Positions 43,316 through 57,500 of a DNA stretch of 64,000 bases are shown here, piece after piece. A program made the translations under genes and the position numbers. The DNA comes from Cucurbitaria berberidis CBS 394.84 (taxonomy: Eukaryota; Ascomycota; Dothideomycetes; Pleosporales; Cucurbitariaceae). Every line of letters begins with the position of its first letter. Within the stretch, counting starts at the first letter, position 1. The notes beneath the pieces were generated by a model. That model did no database searches, was not told the origin of the DNA, and worked only from the letters and a program-made list of their open reading frames with translations. The stretch spans positions 2,157,935-2,221,934 of the forward strand of contig NW_024468935.1 in NCBI RefSeq assembly GCF_010015615.1. Reading direction: 5' to 3'.

Positions 43316-44153
43316 TTAATCTTCCTCGATAAGGTAATGTTCCAGCTTCATCGGCTCCTCGCGTCGCTTCTCAAGAGACACCGCCATGCCCTTCATGAAT
43401 TTGACTCGGAAACTCTCATGCTTCACGATTAATAGCGACCACTCCTCCCGAGTGTGATCCACGACTGAGGTGTCTCCCCAATTCCGGATGACCATTTCCT
43501 CGAAGAAGAGTGCTACCTTTGGTAATGATCGGTTCGAAATGGTCCAAAGATCGAAGTCGACTGTTGCTTTTGGATCCTGTCGTTCGTATGCGTCGAACAA
43601 CCTTGTCATGGCGTAGTTCTGGAATTGTGGGGCTTCCAAATGGGCTCCGAGGTACCAGGACAACCACGCTGCTTTGACAGCCCATACCATGACATTGGTA
43701 GATGAGGCGCTGGTAATCTCTAAACCTGTATTTTGAAGTTCTCCAAGATTCCAGCTCAGTTTCTTCGCGAAGCCGCTCTCCTCTGAGTATGATCCGAAAT
43801 ACAGCCATTGAAGAAACAGCTCTACCTCTAGCGGTGAACAGTTAGGAATGTAAAGTTCTTTCGCTGTTCCTTCCTCAAGCAGGGTGGTATATTTTTTGTT
43901 GTGCACCACAGATTGAAGAAGACTACCCGAAACGTGCCAACCACCGAACTCGGTATCCGGACATGTAACGAGCACCGTATCGTCCGCTCGTATGCTACTA
44001 GCTATTAGCGAGCTACGACTACGGTAGTCTAAGCACTCACCTCCGTATCAGTAGTGCTCTGCAATGCCATTTTTCCAGTTTGCCAGACACTTCGTCGTGC
44101 GTTCTCTTCCGGGCCATGGCGTGGGATGTGTCGAGAATGTCGCTAGACGACAT
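43316..44153 (-). CDS. BTB/POZ-domain protein
   Basis: Two exons on the minus strand (44153-44041 and 43994-43316, 46-bp intron) give 263 residues. The start is the ATG at 44153 (MSSSDILDTSHAMARKR). After the splice the frame reads ADDTVLVTCPDTEFGGWHVSGSLLQSVV, then ELYIPNCSPLEVELFLQWLYFGSY, the pattern of fungal BTB proteins, followed by a helical region and a basic C-terminus. In this family the domain mediates dimerisation, and some members recruit CUL3 ubiquitin ligase. It is a different subtype from the BTB pseudogene at 24 kb. The exact partner is unknown. Confidence 0.8.
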
Positions 44154-45118
44154 TGGTTCCGGCAATGGAGTTGAAACTTGAAAGCCTAGAGCCTCCAGAT
44201 TCTACTCGACAGGCTTGAGGTAAAGGTGTATTAACTAGCAAAGATCTCTCACCTAGTCCAGCAGAATTACTCTAGCCACGAAGCTAACTTGAACTATCCC
44301 CGCTTCGAACGCAAAGCAGTTCGACACAACAATAGCAGAGGCGTTGTTACTCGTTTGGTAGACATCTCCTTGCCATGACTATCGTTCGAACACATTTTTC
44401 TAACCTTGCTATCGCTGGGCATTATTAGCAAGACCGCATTATCAAGACTCGTCCAAAATATCACACTGATCTAATTTGTCCTCGTTGGCTTTCTATGCTC
44501 TTTTCACGACAGTGTAAAAGTCTTGTCGTCTTTAGCTAGAATATGACTCGACTATACCTCGCTGCCCACGACTTGACCTTCATCGCCTCATTAAACCCGC
44601 CAGTAATAGCGCAAGATCTCTTCGGTTTATCCCCTCACACTCATATCATCGCGTCAATCTTTCCCGGTTTCACACACGTATAGAACAAAAGTATACTCAC
44701 TGCATGACCTTAGAACGCGTTAACTGCGTTGCCGTCATCGTCAATTCCTGTTCTAGACTTTTTTTCTCTGTTCTGTGAACGTTATTAAATATGTGTCCGC
44801 TTACACACACTTCTCTACTAACCGCAAAAACAGCCACAAGATTTCATATCAGCATCACTTTCGTATGCAAAGTAAGCTAAATTCAAAGGAGAGAGAATTC
44901 AGATTCATGGCGCGTGAAATGGGATGCTGGAGTCGGTATAGATTTTGTAGTATGCATGCCCAAGACAAGAGGAAGTTATGTGTGTGGTATTTAAAAAAGT
45001 TGTACTTCTATGATAATAGGCTATGCTGTAGTAGAGCGCTAATGAAACACATTCAAATCTAGACCACCAAGGATGTAGCTCCAGGATTTCTTTCTAATCA
45101 TATCAAGATAAGGGACTG

Positions 45119-45225
45119 CGTTACCACGTTATTTTCTTGCAACACCGCTTCTACGATTTGCAGAAAGCCTCCGAGCTTTACAACTTATTCTTCTCTCTCT
45201 TACCACGTTATATTCTTGCAAGATT
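45119..45225 (+). repeat. Dispersed repeat family A copy inside a direct repeat
   Basis: The core at 45140-45190 matches the copies at 18.7 and 32.7 kb. On both sides lies the same 21-22 bp motif (taccacgttattttcttgca, at about 45122 and 45201), one base different. Direct repeats around a repeat copy fit an insertion with target duplication, or a small tandem duplication. Confidence 0.5.
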
Positions 45226-48200
45226 GGGTTGAGAGTAAGTTCAAGTACTCCCCCATGCTGTAAATAGACTTTCCAGATAGCATGTACGTATTAATGGAAG
45301 TACAGGGCGTAGCCTCTGTGGTTGAACTCTAACTCATAGGGTTGAATATATATATGACTAAATGAACGAATGATATCAGTGAAGAGAAGTAACTTTTTAG
45401 TTGTTGAGGAACAGCGGATATACGTTATGTTGCCAAAAGTTAATTTATTCTCAAGTAGGGTGTAATATTATACAGCAGCTGTTTTCTCTCCTATTGATTA
45501 CATTCAATCAAACACCCAGATAGACCCACAGTCATATTCACAGAGACATCATGTGCACGCCAAAGCCCCAAACAAGTCTCTCCTGATCGAATATGCCATT
45601 TTCCCAATCCGTCTAAAGGATTTCGTTTCGCAGGCTTATCCTCTTTCAACCGGTGACCTCCCCCTAATCTTCTCTACACAATAACAAAAGCATAATTCTC
45701 ACCCTCGTGAGTAATATGCCTTACCCAACCTATACTCGCTCGCGAGCAGCTTAAAATACCCCTAAACAAGGCAAGCGATCGCTCTCCCCAGGATCGAAGG
45801 TTTGATATAGCCCAAGGATTATATTCCGAGGTAAGATCGTGAGGCTCCCTCCTCTATGCAAGCATGTGATTCAGGTACACCGAACCGAACTGGGTATTCC
45901 AACCATTATCTACAAGCGGCTAAGAACGAGGGTTTTTGCGGGGTTGCCTGACGCGCCAACTGCCGGTTTCGAGCCGTGCATATCCACAGTGCCAGTACCG
46001 TCTCGAACAAGTCCTGCGGTTGCAGAAAGAAAATAACGTGCAGCTGAAACACGCTCAAACGCGTTTGATGACGGCGCAGGAAGGGGGGGAATAGAAACGT
46101 GGAACTGCTACTCGTGACCTGCTGATCCCTATACTTTTGTTGCTTGCGTTCGCCCCTCATGCTGGCGATGATCTGGGGCCAAAAGGATACGGAGGAGCAG
46201 TTGGAAGTGACTCGACTCCAATCTCGATGATGGACAGAGCTCAGCGAGCCGACGTCATGCTGTCAGCTGGTGTGCGCCGCAGGGTCCCCTTTTCAAAGCG
46301 TGAGATACGAAAAGGGCATGCAGACGCCGCTAAACAGGGCAGGGCGGTAGGAAGATTTCGCTCCGTCCCTCCCTCCCTCACCGTTCACCGTCCGTCTGAT
46401 GTCAGCATTGTATCTCGCAACAACATGCCCGATCCCCACCAGGAAGAGGCTTAGCATGTGATGGCTATTCGTGTTTCGACATGGGGTGGGGGGGAAAGGT
46501 ATAGCAGGCGCGTTAATGGACGGCGAGCTTTTCCCACGCGCGACAAGTCTGGGGTAAGCGCGGGAACGGGGGGGAAACGGAGACTACGGACGTTTGCCAA
46601 TCGTGGAAGGCGCGTACTCTAGCGCTGAGGTGAAACGAAACCTGGCGAACTGACTTTCCTTAACACTGGTGTTATACCTGGGACGCACATGGAAGGGAGT
46701 TTGTGGGTTCCAGAATGGTGGCGTTGGACTCGTACCAGCACTATCCAGCGAGGTTAGGTGACATCGCAATAGTATTGCGCCGCATTGCTGCATGCCGAAT
46801 AGGCGGAAATTTGGAGCCGAGGGTAGTTGGAAACCTTATGATGGGCTTGAAGTATGGCTGAAGTTGGTGATGGAGTAGCTCCATCGGCTGAACAGCATTT
46901 ATCCCCATACCATGGCAAAGTGCGGCAGTGCGATTGGAGAACAACGCTCGGTCCGATTGTGGCACGGTAAGTCTCGCCTTCCCGATACATCAAAGATCCG
47001 GGCCGTGTGATGGTCGTTTATGCTGTGCGATAGCTGCCGGGCGACGTTCGTGGGGTATGATGAGGTGATACGGCACTTGTTCTATTAGTCCTATCGTTGG
47101 CTCAGCGTATTACGTTGCATATCTTCAAGACAGCGTGGCGGTGTTTGAGCTCCTAATTGTAGGCCTTCAGTAATGAACCGTGGTATTGGGACACAAGGCC
47201 TACACCAGGCGCCGGTCTCAGGCGGTGAGGCAATGAGCACATGCGCAAATCCGTGTTGCAATACACTAGAAAATAGCCGTACGACAGCTCAGTAAGACAG
47301 GAGGATCGAATTTGGAGTCTGGGGTCAGCCAGTGGAACCCGACAGTATGGTGAATGGGTTATCTGGCTCGGTTACGTGACATTTGATACGGAAGTCGGCG
47401 TATTAGCTGAGGCTGACCACCCATCATAAAGTGCCCCAAGAGTTCTCCTATACTGTATGCGCCGTGGGGAGGACAAGATAGATGGAGATGAACAGATGAC
47501 AAGTCAGCACGCAGTGTTACCGAGCCATACTTAGACGGTGAACCAGTAAGTCGGAACAGAACCTCGGCATTAGACCCCTCGTGTTCGATGCTATTGTAAA
47601 GAGTGCTGGTCGTATCATATTCTCAATCTTTCGAGACGTGTCATAAGCTGATCCATGACATGCTGGATGGTGGTGGCAGGCCTGAGGTGGAAGGACTACT
47701 AGATGGAGCAAAGCATAAGTAGCAATGCTGACAAGCCAGGTCGCCATGGCACGCCTTGTGTTGCCCACGCGGGTTTGACCGACACGCTAATAGTGAATAT
47801 GGAAAGTAGAAAAGTAGCGCAGGATACGACCCGAAAGCAGAAGGTCGTAGAAGAGAGTCTTCGTTGGCGGAGAATTGGCGGAGAAAATGTCACAATCCCG
47901 CGGTGAAATGTCGTCCCAATCGGCTTCCCTATTGGCTGATTTAATCTTATCAAAACCGTTGAGGCTTGATTTGATTGCAGACTGTTGGTTGAGTCGCAAA
48001 CATGTTCACATCGTATGCACCCCCATTATTTGGTCTCGGGACGGCCTTGGGGCGGTCTGTTCCTTCGAATCCTCTGAAGGAAGGGTAACCCCACCCACCA
48101 ACGCTCGGATAAGCTGTGATAAGCACGTGGGTGACAGGAAGCCACGGCACGCGATCCGCCAAGCAGGGGGTGGTGCATGTGAGCTCTGTTCTGGCCAGGG

Positions 48201-51200
48201 TAATGAGCCTCGAAGTCTCCCGTTGGTCTCTTCCAGTCCACCCTTTTTGTAAACCCCGAAAGTCGAGAACATGGCATAGTCCTGAATAGCCTGAGGTTTG
48301 CAAAAAAGCACAACAACCGAGTTACCTGTGACCTGTTTAACCTGGACCGGCGCTCACATCCGATAGCTGTTGACTCGGTGACCAGCGCTCTTACGAGACT
48401 TCGTCCAGTTGGTAATCAATGCGGAGACAAAAAGAGCGATGAACTGACCTTCTCCCTCCTGCAAGCGTGGGCTTCATGCGCCCGACCCCGATGTCCAGGC
48501 GATGGGAATTCAATGCTTCTTTGGGAGCCCCACGACACCCTATTGGGAACGAGACGATGCCCAACCCACGAAATGAAGTCCCGAGGCGCTGGAAATTCAC
48601 GACCTATTAGCCTACCATGTTGTTTACCGGGAGCGTTGCCCGCAGCCGATGAAGAATTGAAGCTCGCAACGTGCCGCGATTCGAGCAAAAGCACTCGCCC
48701 AACTGAATCAGAATAGTGCACGGAGGCGGAAACCAGCATCAAGTTCCCCCCCGTACGCTAGACGTATGATAGTGCGCTCCACTAACGCGTAAGCAGACTC
48801 CTCTCCTTATTCAGGGCGGGATTTACTGTGCCGCCGCCTGTCTGGGAGGCAGGAAGTCATTTCGGGGGTATGGCAACGGCAGCCGCCGCCTTCGCTAGCA
48901 TCGTGAACACGGTCGGCGTCATAGAGTACAGGTCGCAGAGCGACCGCGGCTGAAACGCCTTGATTTACGTGGGTGTGTGCACGTTGTCGCGGGGGATTGG
49001 GCCATGAAGACAGTGCATAACGCCGCGTCGCACTACGCCCATTAATCTAACTACGTCGTCTTCCGAGGACAGCGACTCTTGGGGGCGCTGGTGACAAGCA
49101 GGGCGATAATGAGCCGCAGGAGGACTCGTCGCCACGAGCGCTGGCAACATGTCGCTGCACCAACCGACGCGATAGCCGGTGGGTGTAGGCCGGGCGATTG
49201 GTGAAAGCTGAGGGCTGTCGGTGATAGCCACGCGATTCGTGTGCAGGCGGCACGCTTCACACTTCCGTGTAAGTCCCGCCCCCGAAACGGACTAGACTGA
49301 ACGCCCGATCCAGGCTGCCGGGCCTTTGGGAACCCAGCCAAATGTCCGGGAATGTGGCTCTGTCATGCCGCCATCGTGGGTGCGGATTGGTCCCATGCTC
49401 AGCTGCATTGTCCCATTTGCGGGGGTGTATACAACATGTATATATGTATGTATACACACGCATGTATACAGACTCGTTGTGCTGCGCGGTGCACGTCGCA
49501 CTTCTGTCTCAAGAGTAACTGGAGACGTTTACAAATGGTGAGGGAACGCGAAAGCATCCCTTTCCTAGACATTTGTGATGATGCACCCAGCTGGGCCTAG
49601 ACGATAGATAGGAAGGGCGATCCTTTCCCAGCGCTGTGTATATTGTGAGTCGCGGGATGTGGGTGGGATGGGTGGCTGCTCCCGTCAAGATACGAACGCG
49701 CATTTCTCCTTGAATCGTCAAACAGATACCATCGCCGGGTTCTGTTTTATACCGTGTTATGTTACAAGCGTACAGGAAGCGCGAAAAAGCAAATAGAGCC
49801 GATGAAGAAGCACCTCATCCATACCATGTTTGCATCATCAGCCATGACCGCTTGGCTAGCAGCGATCTTGTCGCAAAGTTACGTATTGAGCATGTACCTT
49901 TTTAGACCTCATTTCAGTATTTGTTGCATTCCATTTTCTGAACGAGGTCACATTGCATTCCGATCGCTTTTCGTGTAAGGAAGTGCAGAAGGATGGTTTG
50001 GGCCGTCCCGAAGGCCGTCCGGAGCTGTAGCACATCGGATTCCTGTCGACGTGTCATTGTGGTGATTGTTGTGATGCGAGTTCTCTTATTGCCAGGCGTG
50101 GTAAGACAATGCAAGGGTTCAGGGCGGTGGAATCGTATTGAGTTATGCTGGAGTCCATCATGGCGTAGTTCGGGGAAGCTGGAACGACACCCGGTTTGCG
50201 CTGTGCTATCACAGTCCTTACACCGCTTAAAGAATTTCCATTTCAGGCCGTGATACTGCATAATAGGCCGTGAACGATGACTGCCAGAAGCGAATAAGAG
50301 TACCTCGCCCGTAAGGCGTCCCCGCTACTGGTCACGAGGCGCATGACTAGTCTGATTGGTCGCTATTAGTTGTTATCGCGGTGCAAATCTAGGGCGAGAG
50401 GGTTGTTGTTCAATCGAGGCAGAGAACATCTGCCGGCTATTGTGGGGTTGTGAAGAATCATGGCACACGAACGCTTTGCGGATCCGCTGCCATGACTATG
50501 TAGCAGCGAATGCATAAGACGACCATGGTGCGACAACAGCTGACCAGCTGTGACTGTTCCTCGACAGAAGCTTGGAGTGCTAATCAACGGTCATCGAAAC
50601 CGAACCTGGGCCGTGGGAGCGACCGGTTGGAACCAAAGCTGGACTAAGTCAGGCACTTGGTCATCGAGTGCCACGTAGAGTTTCCAGCATTGCCTGGCAA
50701 AACACCAAGGTTGGCTGTACAACTCATGAAACAGGTAATCACGCCGCATATAGCGCAGCGAATTCGGTCGCACATGATTCTATTGCGGCTCGGTGATTCG
50801 ACCTGGAGGCTCCAGATGACCTCGAGAAATTGGACGGCGTACGGGAAGTGCCAACTCTGCGGTTACTCGAGGACGGCAGTGAGCGGCGCACTGTGCGCAA
50901 TTCAGGCGGGGTACCTTTCGCTACCCCAACCTTTGGAGCGAATATCTGGGGAATGACTGTCTCAGAATACTTGAAGAGGCCGTATTTAACCCGGGTGCCA
51001 CCGGGCTTGTCCCTCGTGCCCTCGACCGCATGCGATGGCCTGCGTGTCGAGGAACCTGGCGAACAATGGCCTATACACGTTACATGCAGCGTGCCAGCGT
51101 GTAGTTTTGAGAGACGAGCGGATCACAGTTGCTCGCAGTTGGGCGGGAAGATGTCCAATCGCGGATACAGTGGCGGATAGGATGACCCGAAAGCGGGACG

Positions 51201-51493
51201 TCACCAGAGCGTGCAGAGGCTGTTTTTGACCGGCAGCAGAAAAAGCTGGAGGCCTCGTGATGTCTGCCCCCGTTGCAGATTCGCGCAAGCGGAAACAAAA
51301 GGCCTATCTAACGAAAATGAGGCTGCGTTAGCATGCGGATCCGTACTCTACTCGGGGGTAGGGAGCTCTCGTGCGAGGGTTGGGTCAATTTAGAGCACAC
51401 ATCCGTCAGGTACCCCCATCATAGCCAGGCCAGCCAGGCACAGGGTCCAGGACGCAGCAGCACCGTCGGCAATGTGGAGGATTGCCGACGAGG

Positions 51494-51513
51494 CCACCAC
51501 CACCACCACCACC
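51494..51513. repeat. CAC trinucleotide microsatellite
   Basis: About six pure cac units lie in non-coding sequence. Confidence 0.8.
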
Positions 51514-52170
51514 TGGGCACCTACCTGCGCTCTCACGGGGCTAGACGCGAGCATTGGGCGGTCGGAAGAAGCGAGAAAGGGAAAAGAAACGCTGGCGGAG
51601 GCAATGGGACTGCTTCCGCGAGCGGCTAACGGCATCCTAGCAAGCGCCATCACATGCCGCCAGGGGTGTGTTTTCAAAACGGCTGAGTGAGCGGTATTGT
51701 ATCAGAGAGGAGGGGCGTAACTTTTCAGCACAGGACTCAGGTGACGTGAATGGGGTGCGACAAGCCCGTGAGCGTCAACGGGTGGCGCTTCCAGTCAGAG
51801 AGTCAGAGAGAGAGGTTAGGGCAGTCAGAGCGAGAGAGGTCAGCGGCAATATGTGCTACTCCTGTACGAATCAGGGCTGGATGGGGAGAGCATTGGGCTC
51901 GACGACGAGACGAGACGAGACGGCAGGCCAGTAGTAGAGGCAGCGAGTCAGACTCTTTTCGACGCGAGGTTCTGGAAGTACGGAAGTACCACCTTGTTGT
52001 GTGCACGGCCTCAGCAGGGCCGAGAGAGAATCATGTGCCTCCACTCCCCACGCCCAGACCACGACCAGGGCCAGGACTCAGAGCCACGCGGGCGCCGAAT
52101 GCTTTCAGTAGCATTGCAGTGGCGGCTGGCGGAGGAGGCCCTGAATGCGTCCTGTCGCAGGCGAGGATTG

Positions 52171-52189
52171 TATGTGTGTGTGTGTGTGT
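52171..52189. repeat. TG dinucleotide microsatellite
   Basis: Nine tg units lie about 630 bp upstream of the start codon of the next gene. Confidence 0.8.
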
Positions 52190-52810
52190 CCAATTCCTGT
52201 TCCTGTTCCTGTACTTGCAGCAGCGTCATAGTGGGCGGAGCAGAGACTGCTGGCCGACGGTAGCCATGGGGAGCCAGTTGGGCGTAGCAGCAGGAGGGTT
52301 CGAAGAGCGGTAGGCCCGTCGACGGTGGACTGGTGGACTGTGGACGACTTGTCGACTGCAATCTGCCGGGGAGTCTCCGGAGAAGAGGCCTGTCTAGGGC
52401 CAAGAGCAGAAGTGTGCAGGGGGGGCGTGGCCAGGTGTGGGAGTCCAGTTGCGCCTTCCATGTCGGCCCAGTCGCTCCTCCCCCTCCCCCCCCTGTCACC
52501 GCACCACACGGCCGCCTTTATACATAGCTAGATCCACTCCCTCGTCGGCCGGCTGGCATACCATACCTCAACTGCGACCATTTCTCTCCCCCCCAATACA
52601 ACACCCTCTTCGCTCCAGAACACACTATCCACCCTACTCATCCATGTCTTCGAGACGACTGTAATACCACGGGCACTCCATCTGCTCGCCTGCCATTCGC
52701 CGTTGACGCAATCCCACACCTCACCATCACCAACACCGCAAGCGGACCACGTCCCCCACCACACATATACCCACACCCCGTCCCCGACGCATATCGACAC
52801 AGCACACACA

Positions 52811-54588
52811 ATGGTCCTCCGCGCAGAACACCCCATTGTGCGCGTCGAGCACAGCTCCATGCGCACCATCGAAACCCGCAATACAGAGAACCTGTTTGGC
52901 CTCTGGTCTGGTAAGTGACATGGCTGCGCTGCCAACCATGACACGCATTCGATCAGACGCCGTGACTAACACTGCTGTGCACAGTCTTTGCACGATGCTC
53001 GCCGGCCATGGAAGACGGAAAGCGGTACGAGAACATGGCCTGGAGACTGTGGTCCCGCGAAACCTTCTGCTGCCAGCCCGACGACATTGTGCCACCCCAG
53101 TGGGCGTTCAAGCGGCAGCTATCGACGAGCGCCACTGACATGCCCGAGCTGTCGACCAGCGTTGCGTCAGATGACTCGAATCTGGAAAGCGCCATCATCA
53201 CAACTTCCCGCTCTGACCTGTCCTCCTCTCGCCCAGACCTGCGCCGCCACGACTCTGCGACGAGCCAGGCTCGCGGCAAGCACATGACGTCGATCGGCCT
53301 GGAAAAGGTCGTCAACTCAATACAAGAGAAGAAGTTCATCGAGCCACTGTCGCCCCTCCCGCCGCAACTCGCCGCGCCACTCGCCCAACAGAAGCCCTCC
53401 AAAGACACGACGCCCCGCACCGCTTCACCACCCTCCAACGCACGCCCCGTTCCTGAATCGTCGTCCTCGACAGTTGCGACGACGCACGGAAGCCCCGCAA
53501 TGAGCCCGCTCGCTGGCTCAGAGACCAGTACTTCTACTGACATCAGCCAACACAGCGTCGTCCGCGGTTTCGAGCCTGGCCACATGTCGACCTCAGTGCG
53601 CTCCAGCGCCAACTTGAACCCCACGCCCATCCTGAAGAAGAGCACAAGCTTCGTAGCCAAGCTCCCACCGTCCAAGTTCGAGCCCATGAAGAAGAGACAG
53701 CCCATGTTCACCCTAGGTGGATCGTCTGACGAGGACAACAGCAGCTCGTTCGAGGCATACTCTCTGCAACAGCGCAGCTCATTGTCAGAGCACCTACGAA
53801 GAGCGGGCCCAATGAGCAAGACGACATCGTTCAAGGCTGAAGTGAGCACCCGTCTTCTCCCAGACGTCACCTCGGAGAGCGAAGGCGCAATCGAGAGCGA
53901 CAGCGAAGAGGAGTTCAACGAGAGCGCCATCGACGAAGACGATTCTGAAGAGGAATGGGAAGACGACGAGGAGAATGAAGACGCTGGCCCACCCGCCACA
54001 CATGAGCGTCCCCTGTTCCAGCGAGTAGATTCGAAGCCAAACCTCTCCTCTCGTCGGTCTCTCCTCACCACCGCTCTCCACCAAGGCGACCGCGCACAGG
54101 CTCTACAGAACGCAGCATCGCGCTCTACATCTGCCATCCGCCGGTCCAGAACTACCACACCCAACGGCCCGTCCACTGGCAACTCACCCCACGAGGACAG
54201 CGGCCTCATGATGCGTCAACAACCCCCTACTCAGCCAAAACCCATCATCATGACCACATCAAATGTACACCCGCCTGCCATGTCCCCAAAGACTACTCGA
54301 CAGGCGATGCTTCGCAGTGAGCTCACCGGGTCACTCCGTCAGAACCTCCTATGGGAACGGCAACAAAAGAATGCCACAACCAATGCGGTGGCAAAGCGAC
54401 AGCAGAGCGCGGTCAACCTCCCCGCGCTGCGCCGGGCCATGACCACAGGCGACGTCAAAGGGCTAAATACCAACCCCCAACAGGCCCAGATCAGTTCCAC
54501 CACCTTCCGGGACAACAACAAGGTCGAGAATTCCTACCAAGATTACTTTGACTCAGGTCTCCAGGAGTATCATAAGAGCGGGTGGTGA
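52811..54588 (+). CDS. DUF1752-type (AreA GATA-like) regulatory protein, with acidic middle
   Basis: Two exons (52811-52910 and 52985-54588, 74-bp intron) give 567 residues. Residues about 20-65 hold the GATA-like fungal domain DUF1752 (NLFGLWSVF, then RYENMAWRLWSRETFCC), completed by splicing. In the family this motif is found in Mks1 and other regulators of nitrogen, retrograde and stress signalling. The rest is Ser/Pro-rich and disordered, with KKSTSFVAKLPPS and SKTTSF patches that look like basophilic kinase sites, a long acidic stretch (SDSEEEFNESAIDEDDSEEEWEDDEENED, about residue 320), and an ordered C-terminus (LRSELTGSLRQNLLWERQQKNATT...YQDYFDSGLQEYHKSGW) conserved in DUF3295-like proteins. 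It probably acts as a scaffold in nutrient signalling. It sits alone in a 17-kb gene-poor region. Confidence 0.85.
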
Positions 54589-57500
54589 TGACATCACACT
54601 TTGAATTTTTGCACTTGTAGCGGCATTTACAGACCGGCATTGGTCTACGGCGTTTTGACATTATTTGCTTCTATGGCCGCCAGTCATCGCCATACTGGAC
54701 GGCGGATGATGGGTAATGTCTTTCCAAAATCTTCTGATACCATCAGGGCTTGAGTATGCCCGAACGAGGCTACGAATTTCCTTCATGCACTTCATTACAT
54801 CGGACAAGAGCGGTTCATTTGGCTTCGAGATAGGCCACGGCTCACGCCTGGAGGTATGGGTCAGGCTGTTCCTCGAGCAACATCCCGTGGATTGATCTGT
54901 ACTATTACACGCACTGTACTTCTATCAGGCTCTTTTGTCCGAGTCATTATACCCCAAAATGGGACGACGACAGCATTACCCCACATGAGGTGGCGGGTAA
55001 ACACTAGGTACTTAATGATAAAAAGCGAATTGTTCAACAAGGCCTTCCTTCCCAACACGTGCAATCATCCACGACCATAATATCAAGTGTCAAGTCTCCA
55101 CGTCCAGTTGGGGATGACTGTGGCTACGGGCCGGTGAGCAGATGCACTAGGCCAAAGTGCCTCGTTGACGTCTGGTGGGTCTTCTCTTCTCGTCAGCTGT
55201 CCCGGGGTTGCTGTTCCCAACAAGACGCATGCTGGTACGCAAGTCCCTTCTGTTTGGCAGGCTTCTTTACCGCTCTTCTGAATCATGTAGCAAAGAAGGG
55301 TGCCCAGCAGGCGCTTATGCACGCTTTACTGTGGGCGTTATGCAGTGGCGGATAGCACCAATGGCCAAAGGCGCAAACGATGCGTCAGGTCTTGCTCTTC
55401 TCGATGCAATCTGCCGCAACGCACGGCACGTTGCCTGTGTCACGATGACCGACAGTGTTTGTGATGTTGATTGATGACAATATGGCGAAACCTGGCTCGT
55501 CCACTATGGACAAAGAATTCGCGGCTATTGTCCACGCTGGTGCTGTCTTGTCTTGTTCTGTTCCGTAACAGGGAGAAATGGAGAACAGCAAGGACATGAC
55601 CTGCCTCGTGAGACGACCATCCTTGCGCAAGTATCGACAAGGAGCCCTCCGACGTGCATCGTGGCGAGCGCATCTAGGTTCCGTTGTGCGTCGTGGGATG
55701 GCCAGCGAGACTCGATCGACTTGCTGCAGACGACGGCCTTCAGCCTTATCCTCCAGGCTCCAAACTCAACACCAAGGCTGCGATCATATCAATCACATTA
55801 CCGCCTAGCACGGCTCGACGCTTCGGCTTTCAGCGAGCCATGACTGACCCTGACAGTGAGAATTTCCCCAGTAAAATGCGACGCTGAAGGATTGCACCAC
55901 GTCATTCTCGCCAGGGCGCAAAGCCGCATTCTACCGCAAGTCGCCGCCGTTCTACTCAACCCTTTCCTTAACCCTCGATTCCATCAGCATCACTCAACCT
56001 CCACGCGAGCCTCACCAGCTGACCCGCGGGCAACGGCTTCGCCTATCTTCCTCGTAGCCCCTCGCTGTCCATTCATCATTACCCCGGATTGCAGGGCAGA
56101 GCTCCGCGCAGCCCCAACCGCTTGCCCCCCATTGTTGACTCACTCATTGCTGTTATTTGCGAGGCTCCTTTGATCATCTGGATCTAAAAACAACAGTAAT
56201 CCCTGGACATGGCGAACGACGATACTCCATCAGGCACCGGCAGCGCTACCCCGCGACACAGTCGGTCTGGAGGTCGATGCGCTGGCAGATTAGCGCCTGC
56301 ATCGAGGTCATCTGAAGCTTTCTCGACGAGTTATCCTGGAGATGCCTCAGCCTCATACACAAGGAGCTCCGCCACCGCGGGAGGCTTCTGGCAATTCCCT
56401 GGCCAACGCCCGGTAACACGCTGACACCCTCATCCTGTGACTGTGTGTGATATCGCTTCCTTCTGGCTCTGCCTCCCGCGTATCACCTACTTCTCCGGCT
56501 CCGCACTTTCATTTGTCGCGCCCGTGGGGGTTCACTCGTCACATGCGCTCCCATTGTCACACCTCTCACCTCTCAGCGCGCGAGTAGGCACGTTATGGTG
56601 ACATGTTTCTTTTTCGCTAATGCTGCTGGATGCAGATCTCGCGTCTGCCTACGCATTGAGCGCATGTCGATGGACTTTTTTGGATATAGCGTTGCAGGAG
56701 ACGCAATCAACTGCCGCAGCGCACACAAGCAGTACGCTGCAGATCAAGCCATCGAGACCCGCCCACCATGTCGTGCTCCGGAGTCGTGGGCGCGGAAAGA
56801 TATCCCATTGCCTCGCTGCAGAGAACCGCCCACGCCAGGGTTCCGTCAATACTTCTCGCATCACTGGGTTCGTCGAACAACAAACTCGGCTTGCGGAATC
56901 GACGTATCAACGACCACACTCCTGATAGAGGCTTACTCGAACACGAAATTACCGTAATCATTACATGTCCTGTTTCATCGCCTCTTGATTATCTGGATCC
57001 TATTATTCTCCTATCGCCCCGACTTCGTCCCGCCGAAGCGTATCGCTCGGCGGTAAGCTTCAATGCTGGATATCAGGTGCACACAACGTTGTCACTCAAA
57101 CGTTGCACAAGTCGGCACCCCACGACTGCGGACCATGTACCAATCGAGCTGACCGGATTAAGCATCCAACTACGTCTACAGATCGCAAGCTACATGCAGC
57201 TCCGCTAGAGGATCATGCATGTCCTAACATTCACAGCCAGTAGGCCAAGCAGAAGCCCTTTTCAGAACGGGGGCCAGGTATGATCCCATCTCCTACAGTG
57301 TGACAATGCCATTACCCTGGGAACGGGATATTTGTCGGAATAACGAGCATAGATTCAGCCTCGCACCACTGACTCGGCTCCACTCCCTTACCCCGGAGAT
57401 TCGCTGGCATGTCTCAGTCGACAGCAATATCAGGTTCAATGGTCGTTTGACTGCTCCATGAGATCGAGTATGCACAGCGCATCGATTGCTTGGCGAACCC

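Larger units (their letters stand above)
44154..52810. other. Long gene-free region (8.7 kb)
   Basis: I support no gene here. Up to about 45.5 kb it is AT-rich and includes repeat A (45140-45190) flanked by a 22-bp direct repeat. From 46 to 52.8 kb base composition is more even. Many short frames are open on both strands with no domain and no splice pattern I could join, and there are simple repeats (51494-51513 CAC, 52171-52189 TG). The last 2-3 kb may be a long promoter or 5' UTR of the gene starting at 52811. Confidence 0.5.

Noticed and set aside
51750..52313. 187-residue plus-strand frame upstream of the DUF1752-type gene
   Set aside because: It runs through a TG microsatellite (poly Cys-Val) and purine tandem repeats, with no family.
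52953..54209. 418-residue minus-strand frame opposite the DUF1752-type gene
   Set aside because: It is antisense of Ser/Pro-rich coding sequence, with no domain, while the plus strand carries the conserved GATA-like motif.
56209..57208. A possible multi-exon gene starting MANDDTPSG
   Set aside because: I could not find joins that gave a convincing protein, and no domain is seen; left as part of the gene desert.
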